This document shows positions 53,607 to 62,064 of a stretch of DNA of 64,000 nt, one piece after another. This stretch comes from Massilibacteroides vaginae (GTDB lineage: Bacteria > Bacteroidota > Bacteroidia > Bacteroidales > Tannerellaceae), in NCBI RefSeq assembly GCF_900178525.1, contig NZ_FXDJ01000009.1:124001-188000 (forward strand). The letters run 5' to 3'. Position 1 is the stretch's first letter; each line of letters opens with the position of its first letter. The position numbers and the translations under genes were made by a program. The notes under the pieces are model-generated. The model worked only from the letters and a program-made list of their open reading frames with translations. It was not told the origin of the DNA and searched no databases.

Positions 53607-54818
53607 TCATTCTCTCCGCCCCAACGCCATCAGCGAAGGAATCATGAAAGACACCACTCCGAGCACAAAAATACAACAGCCTAAGATGATAAATGTATTC
53701 GGGATACCGATCGTATCGGCGGCAAAGCCTGTGCCTAAGAGTCCTATCATGGAGGGCAGCACAGCTACACTCATAAACATGGAGAACACACGCCCTAACT
53801 GTCCGGGGTCTACTTTTTCCTGTATTATGGTGGTAAAACAGGCGCTTTGAATCGATCCGCCTATTCCACTAAAGAAGGTAAGCACAACAAAAAACACATA
53901 GCCGCCTTCGGCCGGAAGAAGGCCTGAGATGGAAAACACCGTTCCTACTATCAGATAAATCAGATTTATGGCAGCCGCTTTATTATAGTATCTTTTATTC
54001 AATCCCATTATCGCACCGCCTATCAGCATGCCTACACCCCAAAAAACTTCTACAAGCCCGATCTGAAAAGCAGTTCCGTTAAAATGGTTCAATGTCATCA
54101 GGGGAAATAACGCGCCAATCGGCATAATACACACCATGGCCAACACGAAAAACAAACCGAGGTAACGAAGTCCTTTATTCGCGGTTATTGTTTTTAGTCC
54201 TTCCTTCATTTCGCGCAACACATGTTGTTTATTATCCGCTTCTTTTTTGGGGTTCGGTATATAGACAAACAGCAATGAAACACAGGCGATTGCCGCGCCA
54301 ACTATGTCGAAAAACAAGATAAATCCTATATCCATAATTGAAATCAGCAATGCGGCAATAGCCGGACCGGCAATTACACTGACTGATTGTATCATCTGAT
54401 TTATCCCTGCGATTCGTCCTAATTCTTCTTCCGGAGCCAATAAGGGAACAGAGGCTTGCATAGCGGGAGAATGAAAAGCCGAACCTACCGAACGCAGTAC
54501 AAGCAAGAGGTAAATATACCATATCTCTATTTTTCCCAACATGAATATAACAGCCAGAATCAGGGTGCAAAGCGCAATGAAAACATCTGCCGCTATCATC
54601 GTCTTTTTTCTGTCCCAACGGTCTACATACACCCCGGCAAAGGGTCCGATAAGTGCTTGCGGCAAAAAGGCGGCCACACTCCCCAAAGCAAGGACTTCGG
54701 CCGAGCGCGTTTCAAAACTTAACCATAGCACAATGGCGTAACCCACAATTGTACTGGTAAGAATAGACACAAACTGCCCGGCCCATATAATGGTAAAAAC
54801 TCTTTTCCAATCCTTCAT
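53607..54818 (-). CDS. Major facilitator superfamily transporter (drug-efflux/MefA-like)
   Basis: Protein of 403 residues with 12 predicted membrane helices. The N-terminus (WKRVFTIIWAGQFVSILTSTIV) and the A-motif-like GVYVDRWDRKKTMI between helices 2 and 3 fit the MefA/drug:H+ antiporter-like class. The middle loop is about residues 190-210. Substrate unknown. It is convergent with susD. Upstream is an inverted repeat AACCTAT...ATAGGTT (54849-54877), which may be an operator, and further off the 44-bp repeats near 54931-55018. Confidence 0.88.
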   Translation of the reverse strand: MKDWKRVFTIIWAGQFVSILTSTIVGYAIVLWLSFETRSAEVLALGSVAAFLPQALIGPFAGVYVDRWDRKKTMIAADVFIALCTLILAVIFMLGKIEIWYIYLLLVLRSVGSAFHSPAMQASVPLLAPEEELGRIAGINQMIQSVSVIAGPAIAALLISIMDIGFILFFDIVGAAIACVSLLFVYIPNPKKEADNKQHVLREMKEGLKTITANKGLRYLGLFFVLAMVCIMPIGALFPLMTLNHFNGTAFQIGLVEVFWGVGMLIGGAIMGLNKRYYNKAAAINLIYLIVGTVFSISGLLPAEGGYVFFVVLTFFSGIGGSIQSACFTTIIQEKVDPGQLGRVFSMFMSVAVLPSMIGLLGTGFAADTIGIPNTFIILGCCIFVLGVVSFMIPSLMALGRRE

Positions 54819-54848
54819 TTCAGATAATTCATTGTCTGTTGAATGTGC

Positions 54849-54877
54849 AACCTATTTGATAACATAAATCATAGGTT
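54849..54877. promoter_or_regulatory. Inverted repeat AACCTAT-N15-ATAGGTT upstream of the MFS gene
   Basis: Exact 7-bp arms at 54849-54855 and 54871-54877 lie 31 bp upstream of the MFS start. The placement suits an operator, but no -7 box is visible nearby to confirm it. Confidence 0.4.
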
Positions 54878-54930
54878 ATTGTTTCTTTTTCCTTCTATCT
54901 TTTCTTAGAAAACAACCTTTATTTTCTTTT

Positions 54931-55018
54931 TTTCATATCTGTCAAACTGTTTTTCTATATATATGGAAAAACTGTTCTATATCTGTGGTAAAGTTTTTCT
55001 ATATATATGGAAAAAGCA
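54931..55018. repeat. 44-bp tandem pair containing near-palindromes
   Basis: ATATCTGT occurs at 54935 and 54979, and TTTTCTATATATATGG at 54951 and 54995, each 44 bp apart. TTTTTC-YATATATATR-GAAAAA is nearly its own reverse complement. The two units lie between divergent MFS and maeB genes. Confidence 0.85.
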
Positions 55019-55052
55019 AAATAAAGAATATTTTCAGAATAATATAGTATAT
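55019..55052 (+). repeat. Decayed copy 6 of the 21-bp phased repeat
   Basis: ATAAAGA starts at 55021 and ATATAGT at 55042, the same 21-bp spacing as the last two units of copies 1, 2, 4 and 5. An inverted CCTTTAT lies at 54916. The middle of the element appears replaced by the 44-bp tandem pair. Confidence 0.55.
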
Positions 55053-55199
55053 GCAAAGACTTTTAAAGAATAGAAAAGACGGGATAACATTGCCTGCATT
55101 ACTACAGAAGGAAGACTTTAAAATAATTAAAATTAAAGAAAAAAAACTCATTTATGATAGTAATTGTAAGGAAAATGAAACAAAATAATTATATTTTCT

Positions 55200-55207
55200 T
55201 ACTTTTG
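55200..55207 (+). promoter_or_regulatory. -7 box of maeB
   Basis: TACTTTTG is a perfect TAnnTTTG box, 39 bp before the ATG at 55247. No TTTG at the -33 position. Confidence 0.65.
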
Positions 55208-55246
55208 TATCCAAAATATTAACACGACAACATTAATCATAAATCT

Positions 55247-57529
55247 ATGGCAAAAGTAACAAAAGAAGAGGCCCTTAAGTATCACGCTGAAGGCAAACCC
55301 GGTAAAATTGAAGTAATTCCCACTAAACCCTACAGTAGCCAGACTGATCTTTCTTTAGCTTATTCTCCCGGAGTAGCAGAACCCTGTTTGGAAATTGAAA
55401 AGAACCCACTCGACGCGTATAAATACACAGCAAAAGGAAACTTAGTAGCTGTTATTTCTAACGGTACGGCGGTTCTCGGTTTAGGAGATATCGGAGCAAT
55501 GGCCGGAAAACCTGTGATGGAAGGCAAGGGACTTCTATTTAAAATATTCGCGGGTATTGATGTGTTCGACATTGAAGTGGATGAAAAAGACCCGGAAAAG
55601 TTTATACAAACGGTTAAGGCTATTTCGCCGACTTTCGGAGGTATTAACCTCGAAGATATAAAAGCTCCTGAATGTTTTGAGATCGAAAAAAGGCTGAAAG
55701 CCGAACTCGATATACCTGTTATGCACGACGACCAACACGGTACTGCGATTATCTCTGGTGCTGGATTAATCAATGCGTTGGAGCTGACCGGAAAGAAAAT
55801 TGAAGACGTAAAAATCGTTGTAAACGGAGCCGGCGCCGCGTCGATTTCGTGTACGAAACTTTACGTTATGCTGGGTGCACGCAAAGAAAACATCATCATG
55901 TGTGATAGTAAAGGTGTGATATCTGTGCACAGAACAGACCTGAATGAGGAAAAGAAAGGTTTTGCCACTGAACAAAACCTTAAAACGCTGGAAGAAGCGG
56001 TTGCCGGTGCAGATGTATTCTTAGGACTCTCTGTTGCGGATGTGCTGACTAAAGAAATGGTTCGCACAATGAATGAGAAGCCCATTATTTTTGCGTTGGC
56101 CAATCCGAATCCGGAAATTTCCTATGCGGACGCTATGGATTCGCGTGATGATATCATCTTCGCTACCGGGCGTTCGGATTATCCGAATCAGATCAACAAC
56201 GTGTTAGGTTTCCCTTATATTTTCCGTGGCGCATTGGATACGCATGCAACAGCCATAAACGAAGAGATGAAACAGGCTGCTGTTTATGCGATTGCCGACC
56301 TGGCTAAAGAGCCGGTGCCCGATGTAGTTAATGCGGCTTACCAACTCCGACGCATGACCTTCGGTCCGGAGTATATCATCCCGAAAGCACTTGATCCGCG
56401 TTTACTAACCCGTGTTTCTTGCGCCGTGGCAAAAGCCGCAATCGAATCGGGAGTGGCCAGACACAACATTACGGACTGGGAAGCGTATGGCAAACATCTG
56501 CGTGAAATGATGGGCTATGACAATAAAATGCTTCGCTCATTTACGGAAATGGCTAAAGCGAGTCCTAAACGTGTTGTTTTTGCTGAAGCAAACCATGTGA
56601 ACATGCTTAAAGCAGCGGTTGAAGCCAAGGCTGAAGGAATCTGTACGCCAATACTTCTTGGTAATGCGGATAATCTGCGCAGAATAGCTGCCGAAGAAAG
56701 CATCAATCTGGATGGTATCGAGATTGTGAACATGCGCCATGAAAGCGAAAATGAAAGACGTACGCGCTACGCTAAATTACTCGCCGAGAAAAGAGCTCGT
56801 GAAGGGGTTACATTCGCCGAGGCGTGCGAAAAACTATTCGACCGCAATGCTTTCGGTATGATGATGGTTGAAACCGGAGACGCAGATGCCTTTGTTACCG
56901 GTGTATATAGCCGTTATTCGGAAGTTACAAAGATGGCTGCTGAAATTATCGGTATTCGTCCTTCGTACAATCACTTCGGTGCCATGCACATAGTGACTTG
57001 CAAAAAGGGTACGTTCTTCATGGCGGATACATTAATCAACCGCCACCCGTCTGCCGATGTATTGATCGACATTGCGCGCTTAACTTATGATTCGGTTAAA
57101 TTCTTTGCGCACGAACCGGTTATGGCCATGCTTTCATACTCCAGCTTCGGAGCAGACAAGCAAGGTAGTCCGTTAAAGGTTCACGAAGCCATCAAGTTCT
57201 TGCATAAAAACCATCCGGAAATAGAGATTGACGGAGAAATGCAGGTAAACTTCGCGTTAGATAAGGAGATGCGTGATAAAACTTATCCGTTCAATAAAAT
57301 AAACGGTAAAGACGTAAACACATTGGTTTTCCCGAACTTGAGTTCTGCAAATAGTGCTTATAAGCTATTGAGCGAGATGGGAGTAGTTGAAAAACTGGGT
57401 CCTATTCAGATGGGATTGAACAAGCCTATTCACTTTACGGATATAGGTAGTACAACCCGTGATATCCTTAACCTGACAACAATAGCAGTAGTAGACGCTA
57501 TCGTACAGGAGCAGATCAATAAGAAATAA
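55247..57529 (+). CDS. maeB: NADP-type malic enzyme with C-terminal phosphotransacetylase-like domain
   Basis: Protein of 760 residues that decarboxylates malate to pyruvate. The malic enzyme part (1-430) has YSPGVAEPCLEI, VMHDDQHGTAIISGAGLINAL and the Rossmann stretch IVVNGAGAASISC. Residues about 435-760 form a phosphate acetyltransferase-like domain, which in characterised MaeB proteins binds acetyl-CoA and regulates rather than catalyses. The length is that of full MaeB. It is a single-gene unit with its own -7 box and a hairpin terminator. Confidence 0.96.
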   Translation: MAKVTKEEALKYHAEGKPGKIEVIPTKPYSSQTDLSLAYSPGVAEPCLEIEKNPLDAYKYTAKGNLVAVISNGTAVLGLGDIGAMAGKPVMEGKGLLFKIFAGIDVFDIEVDEKDPEKFIQTVKAISPTFGGINLEDIKAPECFEIEKRLKAELDIPVMHDDQHGTAIISGAGLINALELTGKKIEDVKIVVNGAGAASISCTKLYVMLGARKENIIMCDSKGVISVHRTDLNEEKKGFATEQNLKTLEEAVAGADVFLGLSVADVLTKEMVRTMNEKPIIFALANPNPEISYADAMDSRDDIIFATGRSDYPNQINNVLGFPYIFRGALDTHATAINEEMKQAAVYAIADLAKEPVPDVVNAAYQLRRMTFGPEYIIPKALDPRLLTRVSCAVAKAAIESGVARHNITDWEAYGKHLREMMGYDNKMLRSFTEMAKASPKRVVFAEANHVNMLKAAVEAKAEGICTPILLGNADNLRRIAAEESINLDGIEIVNMRHESENERRTRYAKLLAEKRAREGVTFAEACEKLFDRNAFGMMMVETGDADAFVTGVYSRYSEVTKMAAEIIGIRPSYNHFGAMHIVTCKKGTFFMADTLINRHPSADVLIDIARLTYDSVKFFAHEPVMAMLSYSSFGADKQGSPLKVHEAIKFLHKNHPEIEIDGEMQVNFALDKEMRDKTYPFNKINGKDVNTLVFPNLSSANSAYKLLSEMGVVEKLGPIQMGLNKPIHFTDIGSTTRDILNLTTIAVVDAIVQEQINKK

Positions 57530-57550
57530 AAACAGGAATTAGCTATTATC

Positions 57551-57585
57551 GTAGAGACAAGGGGCTGCCTTGTCTCTACTTTTTT
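57551..57585 (+). terminator. Terminator of maeB, formed by a dispersed-type repeat
   Basis: GTAGAGACAAGG and CCTTGTCTCTAC form a perfect 12-bp stem with a 5-nt loop, then six T residues. The GTAGAGAC...GTCTCTAC core is a dispersed intergenic sequence type known from several bacterial phyla. It lies 21 bp after the stop codon. Confidence 0.9.
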
Positions 57586-57592
57586 ATACCGA

Positions 57593-58060
57593 TTATATTT
57601 TTGATCTCAGGTACTCCATATATTCCTTAGCCGCATCAGCCTCATCCACCGAAGGGCTCCACGGAGCAAAATTTTCGGGAGACAAAGGGGCATAAGGGCC
57701 TCTTTTGGTTTCGTAAACAACCGTATCCGGTTCCAGCACCAATAAAGAATGCCAGACTCCCGGTGCTATTTCAGCCCCATATACGCCCTCATCCGGACTC
57801 AAGATTAGTTTATCCGTTATGTTTCCCTCATCATCGAAAAGGAAAAATGCCGCTTTACCTCTCAACAGGAAAAATATCTCTTCTTTATCCGGATTCTGAT
57901 GGCGGTGCGGTCGTACATAACTATCCGGCTCGATCGCGTTTATCAACCGATTAAGAAAATCGTCGGTGTGCTCGTGAAAATTGTGGTTCATTCGTAAACG
58001 GGGCGATTTTTTCGCTGCTTCAGATGTACGGTCTAATAATTGTTTATCTATTATCTTCAT
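57593..58060 (-). CDS. WbuC-family cupin-fold metalloprotein
   Basis: Protein of 155 residues. The cupin metal motif is visible in RPHRHQNPDKEEIFFLLRG (about residues 50-68), with His-x-His and Glu ligands, and a second cupin motif PGVWHSLLVLEPDTVVYE. The N-terminus MKIIDKQLLDRTSEAA and RLRMNHNFHEHTDD fit WbuC, found in O-antigen clusters, though no such cluster is here. The exact role is unknown. The ATG at 58060 is chosen over the upstream frame start at 58087, because a -7 box TAGTTTTG lies at 58092-58085. Confidence 0.85.
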   Translation of the reverse strand: MKIIDKQLLDRTSEAAKKSPRLRMNHNFHEHTDDFLNRLINAIEPDSYVRPHRHQNPDKEEIFFLLRGKAAFFLFDDEGNITDKLILSPDEGVYGAEIAPGVWHSLLVLEPDTVVYETKRGPYAPLSPENFAPWSPSVDEADAAKEYMEYLRSKI

Positions 58061-58073
58061 ATTTTTGATACTA

Positions 58074-58104
58074 AAAAAGCGACCCAAAACTATGAGCCGC
58101 TTAT
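58074..58104 (-). terminator. Terminator of the SPOR gene overlapping the cupin promoter
   Basis: On the minus strand AAGCGGCTC and GGTCGCTT form an imperfect stem followed by TTTTTT. The loop contains TAGTTTTG (58092-58085), a perfect -7 box for the cupin gene. It is the second case in the window of a terminator sharing bases with the next promoter. Confidence 0.65.
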
Positions 58105-58147
58105 ATAATTTTTACTATTTAACTTTGGTTATTCGTGCATGACTTGA

Positions 58148-58621
58148 TCAATACTGTCTTTCAAGTATCCAAGCATCATGAAATTGAGATCTTATGCCGT
58201 CTCTGCTTTCAATCGCATCCGCTTTATTGTCAAAGCTGGAAACAATTACACGCAACATACCTTGTTCGTTTTCGCCTAACAATGCTCTATATCCTTCGCC
58301 TTGCATACGTTCTTTCAAAGAATAAGCATTCGTTTTGTTCTTAAAACTTCCAATCACTACACTGAAACGTTTCAAACCGCTTTCATCTTCACCCTGAGCC
58401 GCTCTGATTCTTTCCTGACGAGTTGACGCGTCTGCTGTTCTGGGTTTAGAAACCGGTGCAACAGGTTCTTCCGTCTGTTCATAAGTAGTTTCAACAGGAA
58501 CTGTAGATTCTTTCTCTTTAGCCTGTTCGTAAGCTGCTTTATAAGCACTTTGCTTAGGTTTACATGAGCCGAAGGCTAATACCATACACATTGTGGCTCC
58601 CAATAACCAAATCTTATTCAT
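58148..58621 (-). CDS. SPOR-domain lipoprotein
   Basis: Protein of 157 residues. The lipobox LAFGSC gives a lipidated Cys at about residue 20. A Thr/Glu/Pro-rich linker follows (residues 30-80). The C-terminal SPOR domain (FSVVIGSFKNKTNAYSLKERM, about 86-157) binds denuded peptidoglycan glycans, often at division sites. It is divergent from the S9 peptidase gene, with a shared promoter gap. Confidence 0.88.
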   Translation of the reverse strand: MNKIWLLGATMCMVLAFGSCKPKQSAYKAAYEQAKEKESTVPVETTYEQTEEPVAPVSKPRTADASTRQERIRAAQGEDESGLKRFSVVIGSFKNKTNAYSLKERMQGEGYRALLGENEQGMLRVIVSSFDNKADAIESRDGIRSQFHDAWILERQY

Positions 58622-58647
58622 ACTATTCAGTTCTTAAATTAGTTATG

Positions 58648-58680
58648 CAAAGATATAAATATATTTAGTAAATTCGCAAG
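58648..58680. promoter_or_regulatory. Divergent promoter region for the SPOR and S9 peptidase genes
   Basis: Minus strand: TATCTTTG (58655-58648) with CTTG (58680-58677) after a 21-bp gap, close to the full consensus. Plus strand: TAAATTCG (58669-58676) is a one-mismatch -7 box 32 bp before the S9 start. The two promoters overlap, so polymerase binding may compete. Confidence 0.6.
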
Positions 58681-58707
58681 TAGAACTTATAATATATTAC
58701 AACTCAA

Positions 58708-60798
58708 ATGAATAAAACAATCGGAGCTATGATGATGGCTACTACGGTGTTGTTGGGCTCATGCGCACAGCCGGAAAAGAAACAGGAGGTGAACGCACCT
58801 CTTATAGGAAGAGTCGATGTTAAGGTACCAAACGGGGTAATGACTCCTGAGGTTCTTCATAGCATGGCACGGGTAAGCGACGCGAAACTTTCGCCAGACG
58901 GAAAGAAGGTTTTGTATGGCATTACGTTTATCAGCATAGAGCAAAACAAAGGTAATCGCGAGTTGTTCGTTATGAACACGGATGGTTCCGACAAGAAGCA
59001 GATCACCGCTACGCCTCAAAGTGAGCAAAACGCGGTATGGATCAAAGGAGGCTCTGAAATTGCTTTTCTTTCCAGCGAAAGCGGTTCTTCCCAGATCTGG
59101 ATAATGAACGCGGACGGAACGAACCGGAGAAAAGTAAGCGACCATGCAGGAAGCATAAACGGTTTCTTACTCTCTCCCGACGAAAGTAAAGTTTTATTCT
59201 TCAGTGACATTAAGTTTGGCAAACGAAGCAGTGATGTTTATCCGGACTTACCCAAAGCTTCAGGACGCATCGTGAACGACCTGATGTATAAACACTGGGA
59301 CGAATGGGTGGAAACGATCCCTCATCCTTATATTGCTACGTTTGATGGTCAATCGGTAACGGCCGGAACAGACATTATGGAAGGCGAACCGTATGAATGC
59401 CCGATGAAGCCATTCAGTGGTGTGGAAGATTTTTCATGGAGTATCGACGGCAAACTGTTAGCTTACGCGAGTCGCAAAAAAACCGGTCTGGATTATAGCG
59501 TCTCTACCAATTCGGATATATACATTTACAATACCGAAACCAAAGCCACCGCAAATCTAACGGAAGGAATGATGGGGTATGACATGATGCCGTCTTTCTC
59601 TCCCGATGGCAAATATATCGGCTGGATCAGTCAGGAGCGCGACGGTTACGAGTCTGATAAAAAACGCCTCTTCATAGCCGATCTGGCAACAGGCGAAAAA
59701 CAATACCTTACCGATGCGTTTGATTATAACGCCGATGATTTCCAATGGAAGGAAGACAGCAAGGCTATTTATTACATCGCCTGCAAGGAAGCTGTAACGC
59801 ATATCTGGGAAATCGGTCTGGATAAAAACATCCGTCAGATCACAACGGGGCAATACGACTATGTAGGCATGGACGTAGTGGCAAACACCATGATCGCACT
59901 GCGTCAGTCAATGGAATCGCCTACGGAAGTATTCAATGTAAATATACAAAGTGGAGAAGCAACCGAAATCAGCTTTGAAAACAAAGCGATAAAGGATCAG
60001 TTAACCCTTGGTAAAAGTGAGCCGAGATGGATCAAAACAACGGATGGCAAGCAAATGCTAACCTGGGTTGTTTATCCGCCCAACTTTGATCCGAACAAGA
60101 AATACCCTGCCCTACTCTATTGTCAGGGTGGACCACAAAGTACCGTCAGCCAATTCTGGAGTTATCGTTGGAATTTACAGATGATGGCCGCAAACGACTA
60201 CATCATCGTTGCGCCCAACCGTCGCGGACTTCCGGGTTTCGGACAGGAATGGTTAGAGCAAATCAGCGGAGATTACGGCGGACAAAACATGAAGGATTAC
60301 TTTGCCGCTATTGATGAAGTAGCTAAAGAGCCTTATGTAGACGCTGATCATCTTGGTGCAGTAGGCGCAAGCTACGGCGGATTCTCGGTGTACTGGTTGG
60401 CAGGACATCACAACAAACGCTTCAAAGCGTTTATCGCGCATGCCGGTATTTTTAACCTGGAACAACAATACTTAGAAACCGAAGAGTTATGGTTTGCCAA
60501 TTGGGATTTAGGCGGTGCTTATTGGGACAAGAGTAATAAAGTTGCCCAAAAGACTTTTGCTACCTCACCTCATTTGTTTGTTGAGAAATGGGATACTCCT
60601 ATTTTAGTAACTCACGGCGAATTAGATTACCGCATCCTCGCATCACAAGGTATGAGCGCGTTCAACGCCGCGAAATTAAGAGGAATACCTGCTGAAATGC
60701 TGATCTTCCCGGACGAAAATCACTGGATTGCACAGCCACAAAACGGTATTCTATTCCAACGGGTATTCTTTAGCTGGTTAGATAAATGGTTAAAATAA
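58708..60798 (+). CDS. S9-family serine peptidase lipoprotein (prolyl-oligopeptidase fold, DPP5-like)
   Basis: Protein of 696 residues. The lipobox LLGSC gives a lipidated Cys at about residue 19. A WD40-like beta-propeller (about 45-430; ARVSDAKLSPDGKKVLYG, PSFSPDGKYIGWIS) gates the C-terminal alpha/beta hydrolase. The catalytic triad is visible: Ser555 (GASYGGF), Asp640 (HGELDYRI) and His672 (DENHW). The length and layout fit dipeptidyl peptidase 5 of P. gingivalis, which releases dipeptides for amino acid fermentation. The exact specificity is inferred. Confidence 0.93.
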   Translation: MNKTIGAMMMATTVLLGSCAQPEKKQEVNAPLIGRVDVKVPNGVMTPEVLHSMARVSDAKLSPDGKKVLYGITFISIEQNKGNRELFVMNTDGSDKKQITATPQSEQNAVWIKGGSEIAFLSSESGSSQIWIMNADGTNRRKVSDHAGSINGFLLSPDESKVLFFSDIKFGKRSSDVYPDLPKASGRIVNDLMYKHWDEWVETIPHPYIATFDGQSVTAGTDIMEGEPYECPMKPFSGVEDFSWSIDGKLLAYASRKKTGLDYSVSTNSDIYIYNTETKATANLTEGMMGYDMMPSFSPDGKYIGWISQERDGYESDKKRLFIADLATGEKQYLTDAFDYNADDFQWKEDSKAIYYIACKEAVTHIWEIGLDKNIRQITTGQYDYVGMDVVANTMIALRQSMESPTEVFNVNIQSGEATEISFENKAIKDQLTLGKSEPRWIKTTDGKQMLTWVVYPPNFDPNKKYPALLYCQGGPQSTVSQFWSYRWNLQMMAANDYIIVAPNRRGLPGFGQEWLEQISGDYGGQNMKDYFAAIDEVAKEPYVDADHLGAVGASYGGFSVYWLAGHHNKRFKAFIAHAGIFNLEQQYLETEELWFANWDLGGAYWDKSNKVAQKTFATSPHLFVEKWDTPILVTHGELDYRILASQGMSAFNAAKLRGIPAEMLIFPDENHWIAQPQNGILFQRVFFSWLDKWLK

Positions 60799-60820
60799 CA
60801 ATCGCTATATAGTAAATAGT

Positions 60821-60861
60821 AAATGGCCTGATAGATTTCTTTTATCAGGCCATTTGTTTTT
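60821..60861 (+). terminator. Terminator of the S9 peptidase gene
   Basis: Perfect 13-bp arms AAATGGCCTGATA and TATCAGGCCATTT with a 9-nt loop, then GTTTTT. It starts 23 bp after the stop codon. Confidence 0.93.
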
Positions 60862-60950
60862 CCTATCGATATATAAAACTTTTTTTAAACGTGCTTGTTA
60901 TAATGATATAGTGTTTTTCATGGTATTAGATTTTAGTTAGTAATTAGATT

Positions 60951-60983
60951 CGTCTTATTCGTGAGAATAGGACGTTTTTTTTT
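60951..60983 (+). terminator. Second plus-strand terminator without a clear gene
   Basis: CGTCTTATTC and GAATAGGACG form a 10-bp stem with one G-U type mismatch and a GTGA loop, then nine T residues overlapping the stop codon of the minus-strand GldB-like gene. The T-run is on the plus strand, where the S9 terminator already lies 90 bp upstream. A small transcript between 60862 and 60983 is possible. Confidence 0.55.
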
Positions 60984-61974
60984 ATGGCTTGTATTTGGAT
61001 TGCGATAATATATCCTGCGCCTTTGCTTGCATTAATTCGCCTGCCGAAGCATTTGTTTCATTCATATAGCCGGTTACAATTTTCCACCCCAACCATACAC
61101 CGATATTGCCCGGTGCGCCGTCTGCCAGAAAAGTACTGGGGATAGATTGAAAATAGCGAGCCGTAGTCATCTGATCCGGTGTAAATAATTGCTTATTCCC
61201 TATAATTGTGCGCCAAAGCATTTTTTCATTCTTCTCACACCATTCCATATCTTTTTCTTCATAACCCAACAGTTCGCTCACAGCTACTTCCGGCAATGCT
61301 TTTTCGAGCAGGTATTTAATTTTACCTTCCTGAATCATACGGTCGAGCAACACATTTTCATTTCCTTCAAAAGGATATTCCGAAAGCAGTAAGCCGGCGA
61401 TATAATCCGGAACAATCAACTTTCCGGTCATCAGATTACATTCATACGCATGAAAGAAAGCCTCATAGATAGGGTAATCCTTTCCCATGTATTTGTCTAC
61501 AGAAACAGACAAAACATTCTCTCCGGCAAGTACATTCTGGTTTAATCCCGACACATGCATATAAACAGCAGGTATTTTGATTGCAGGAAAATTAGCTTGA
61601 ATAAAAGCAAAGCCATCTCCCAGTTGTTGTTCTATTTCTGTAATATCCGCGTATTTTTCCAGAGCATCTTTATACAAGGATAACAGATTCGGCTCAGAGA
61701 AATAATTAACCAACCGCTCCAGAAAACCGGGCATATCTACTGATTGCATATTCAAGACTCCCTTGCCAAACATATCGAACATATCCGGATAACGTCCAAC
61801 TATTTCGCGAAACAACAAGCTGTCGTCTTTTTCTACCAGCTCGTATATTTCTTTATCGAAACGTATGATCGACACGGGTGAATCAGACTTAACAGCCACT
61901 ACTTTCGTGTTCTGAGCTGTACAGGCTGTCAGGATAAACAAGTGAAAGAACAGTAATATAAGAATCGATCTCAT
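60982..61974 (-). CDS. GldB-like lipoprotein
   Basis: Protein of 330 residues. The lipobox FILTAC gives a lipidated Cys at about residue 18. The body contains VSIIRFDKEIYELVEKDDSL, YPDMFDMFGKGVL, AFFHAYECNLMTGKLI and NIGVWLGWKIVTGYM, which fit the gliding motility lipoprotein GldB family. Many non-gliding Bacteroidota keep GldB homologues, so gliding cannot be assumed. The gldC partner is not beside it. It is followed on the same strand by nothing; upstream lies the Dabb gene. Confidence 0.72.
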   Translation of the reverse strand: MRSILILLFFHLFILTACTAQNTKVVAVKSDSPVSIIRFDKEIYELVEKDDSLLFREIVGRYPDMFDMFGKGVLNMQSVDMPGFLERLVNYFSEPNLLSLYKDALEKYADITEIEQQLGDGFAFIQANFPAIKIPAVYMHVSGLNQNVLAGENVLSVSVDKYMGKDYPIYEAFFHAYECNLMTGKLIVPDYIAGLLLSEYPFEGNENVLLDRMIQEGKIKYLLEKALPEVAVSELLGYEEKDMEWCEKNEKMLWRTIIGNKQLFTPDQMTTARYFQSIPSTFLADGAPGNIGVWLGWKIVTGYMNETNASAGELMQAKAQDILSQSKYKP

Positions 61975-62064
61975 AGGAATAAGTATTTAAACAACGAAAA
62001 AATATAAAGAAAGCATAGCCGTCAAATCCTTAAAACATAAACGATAATTCAGATCGTTTATTAC

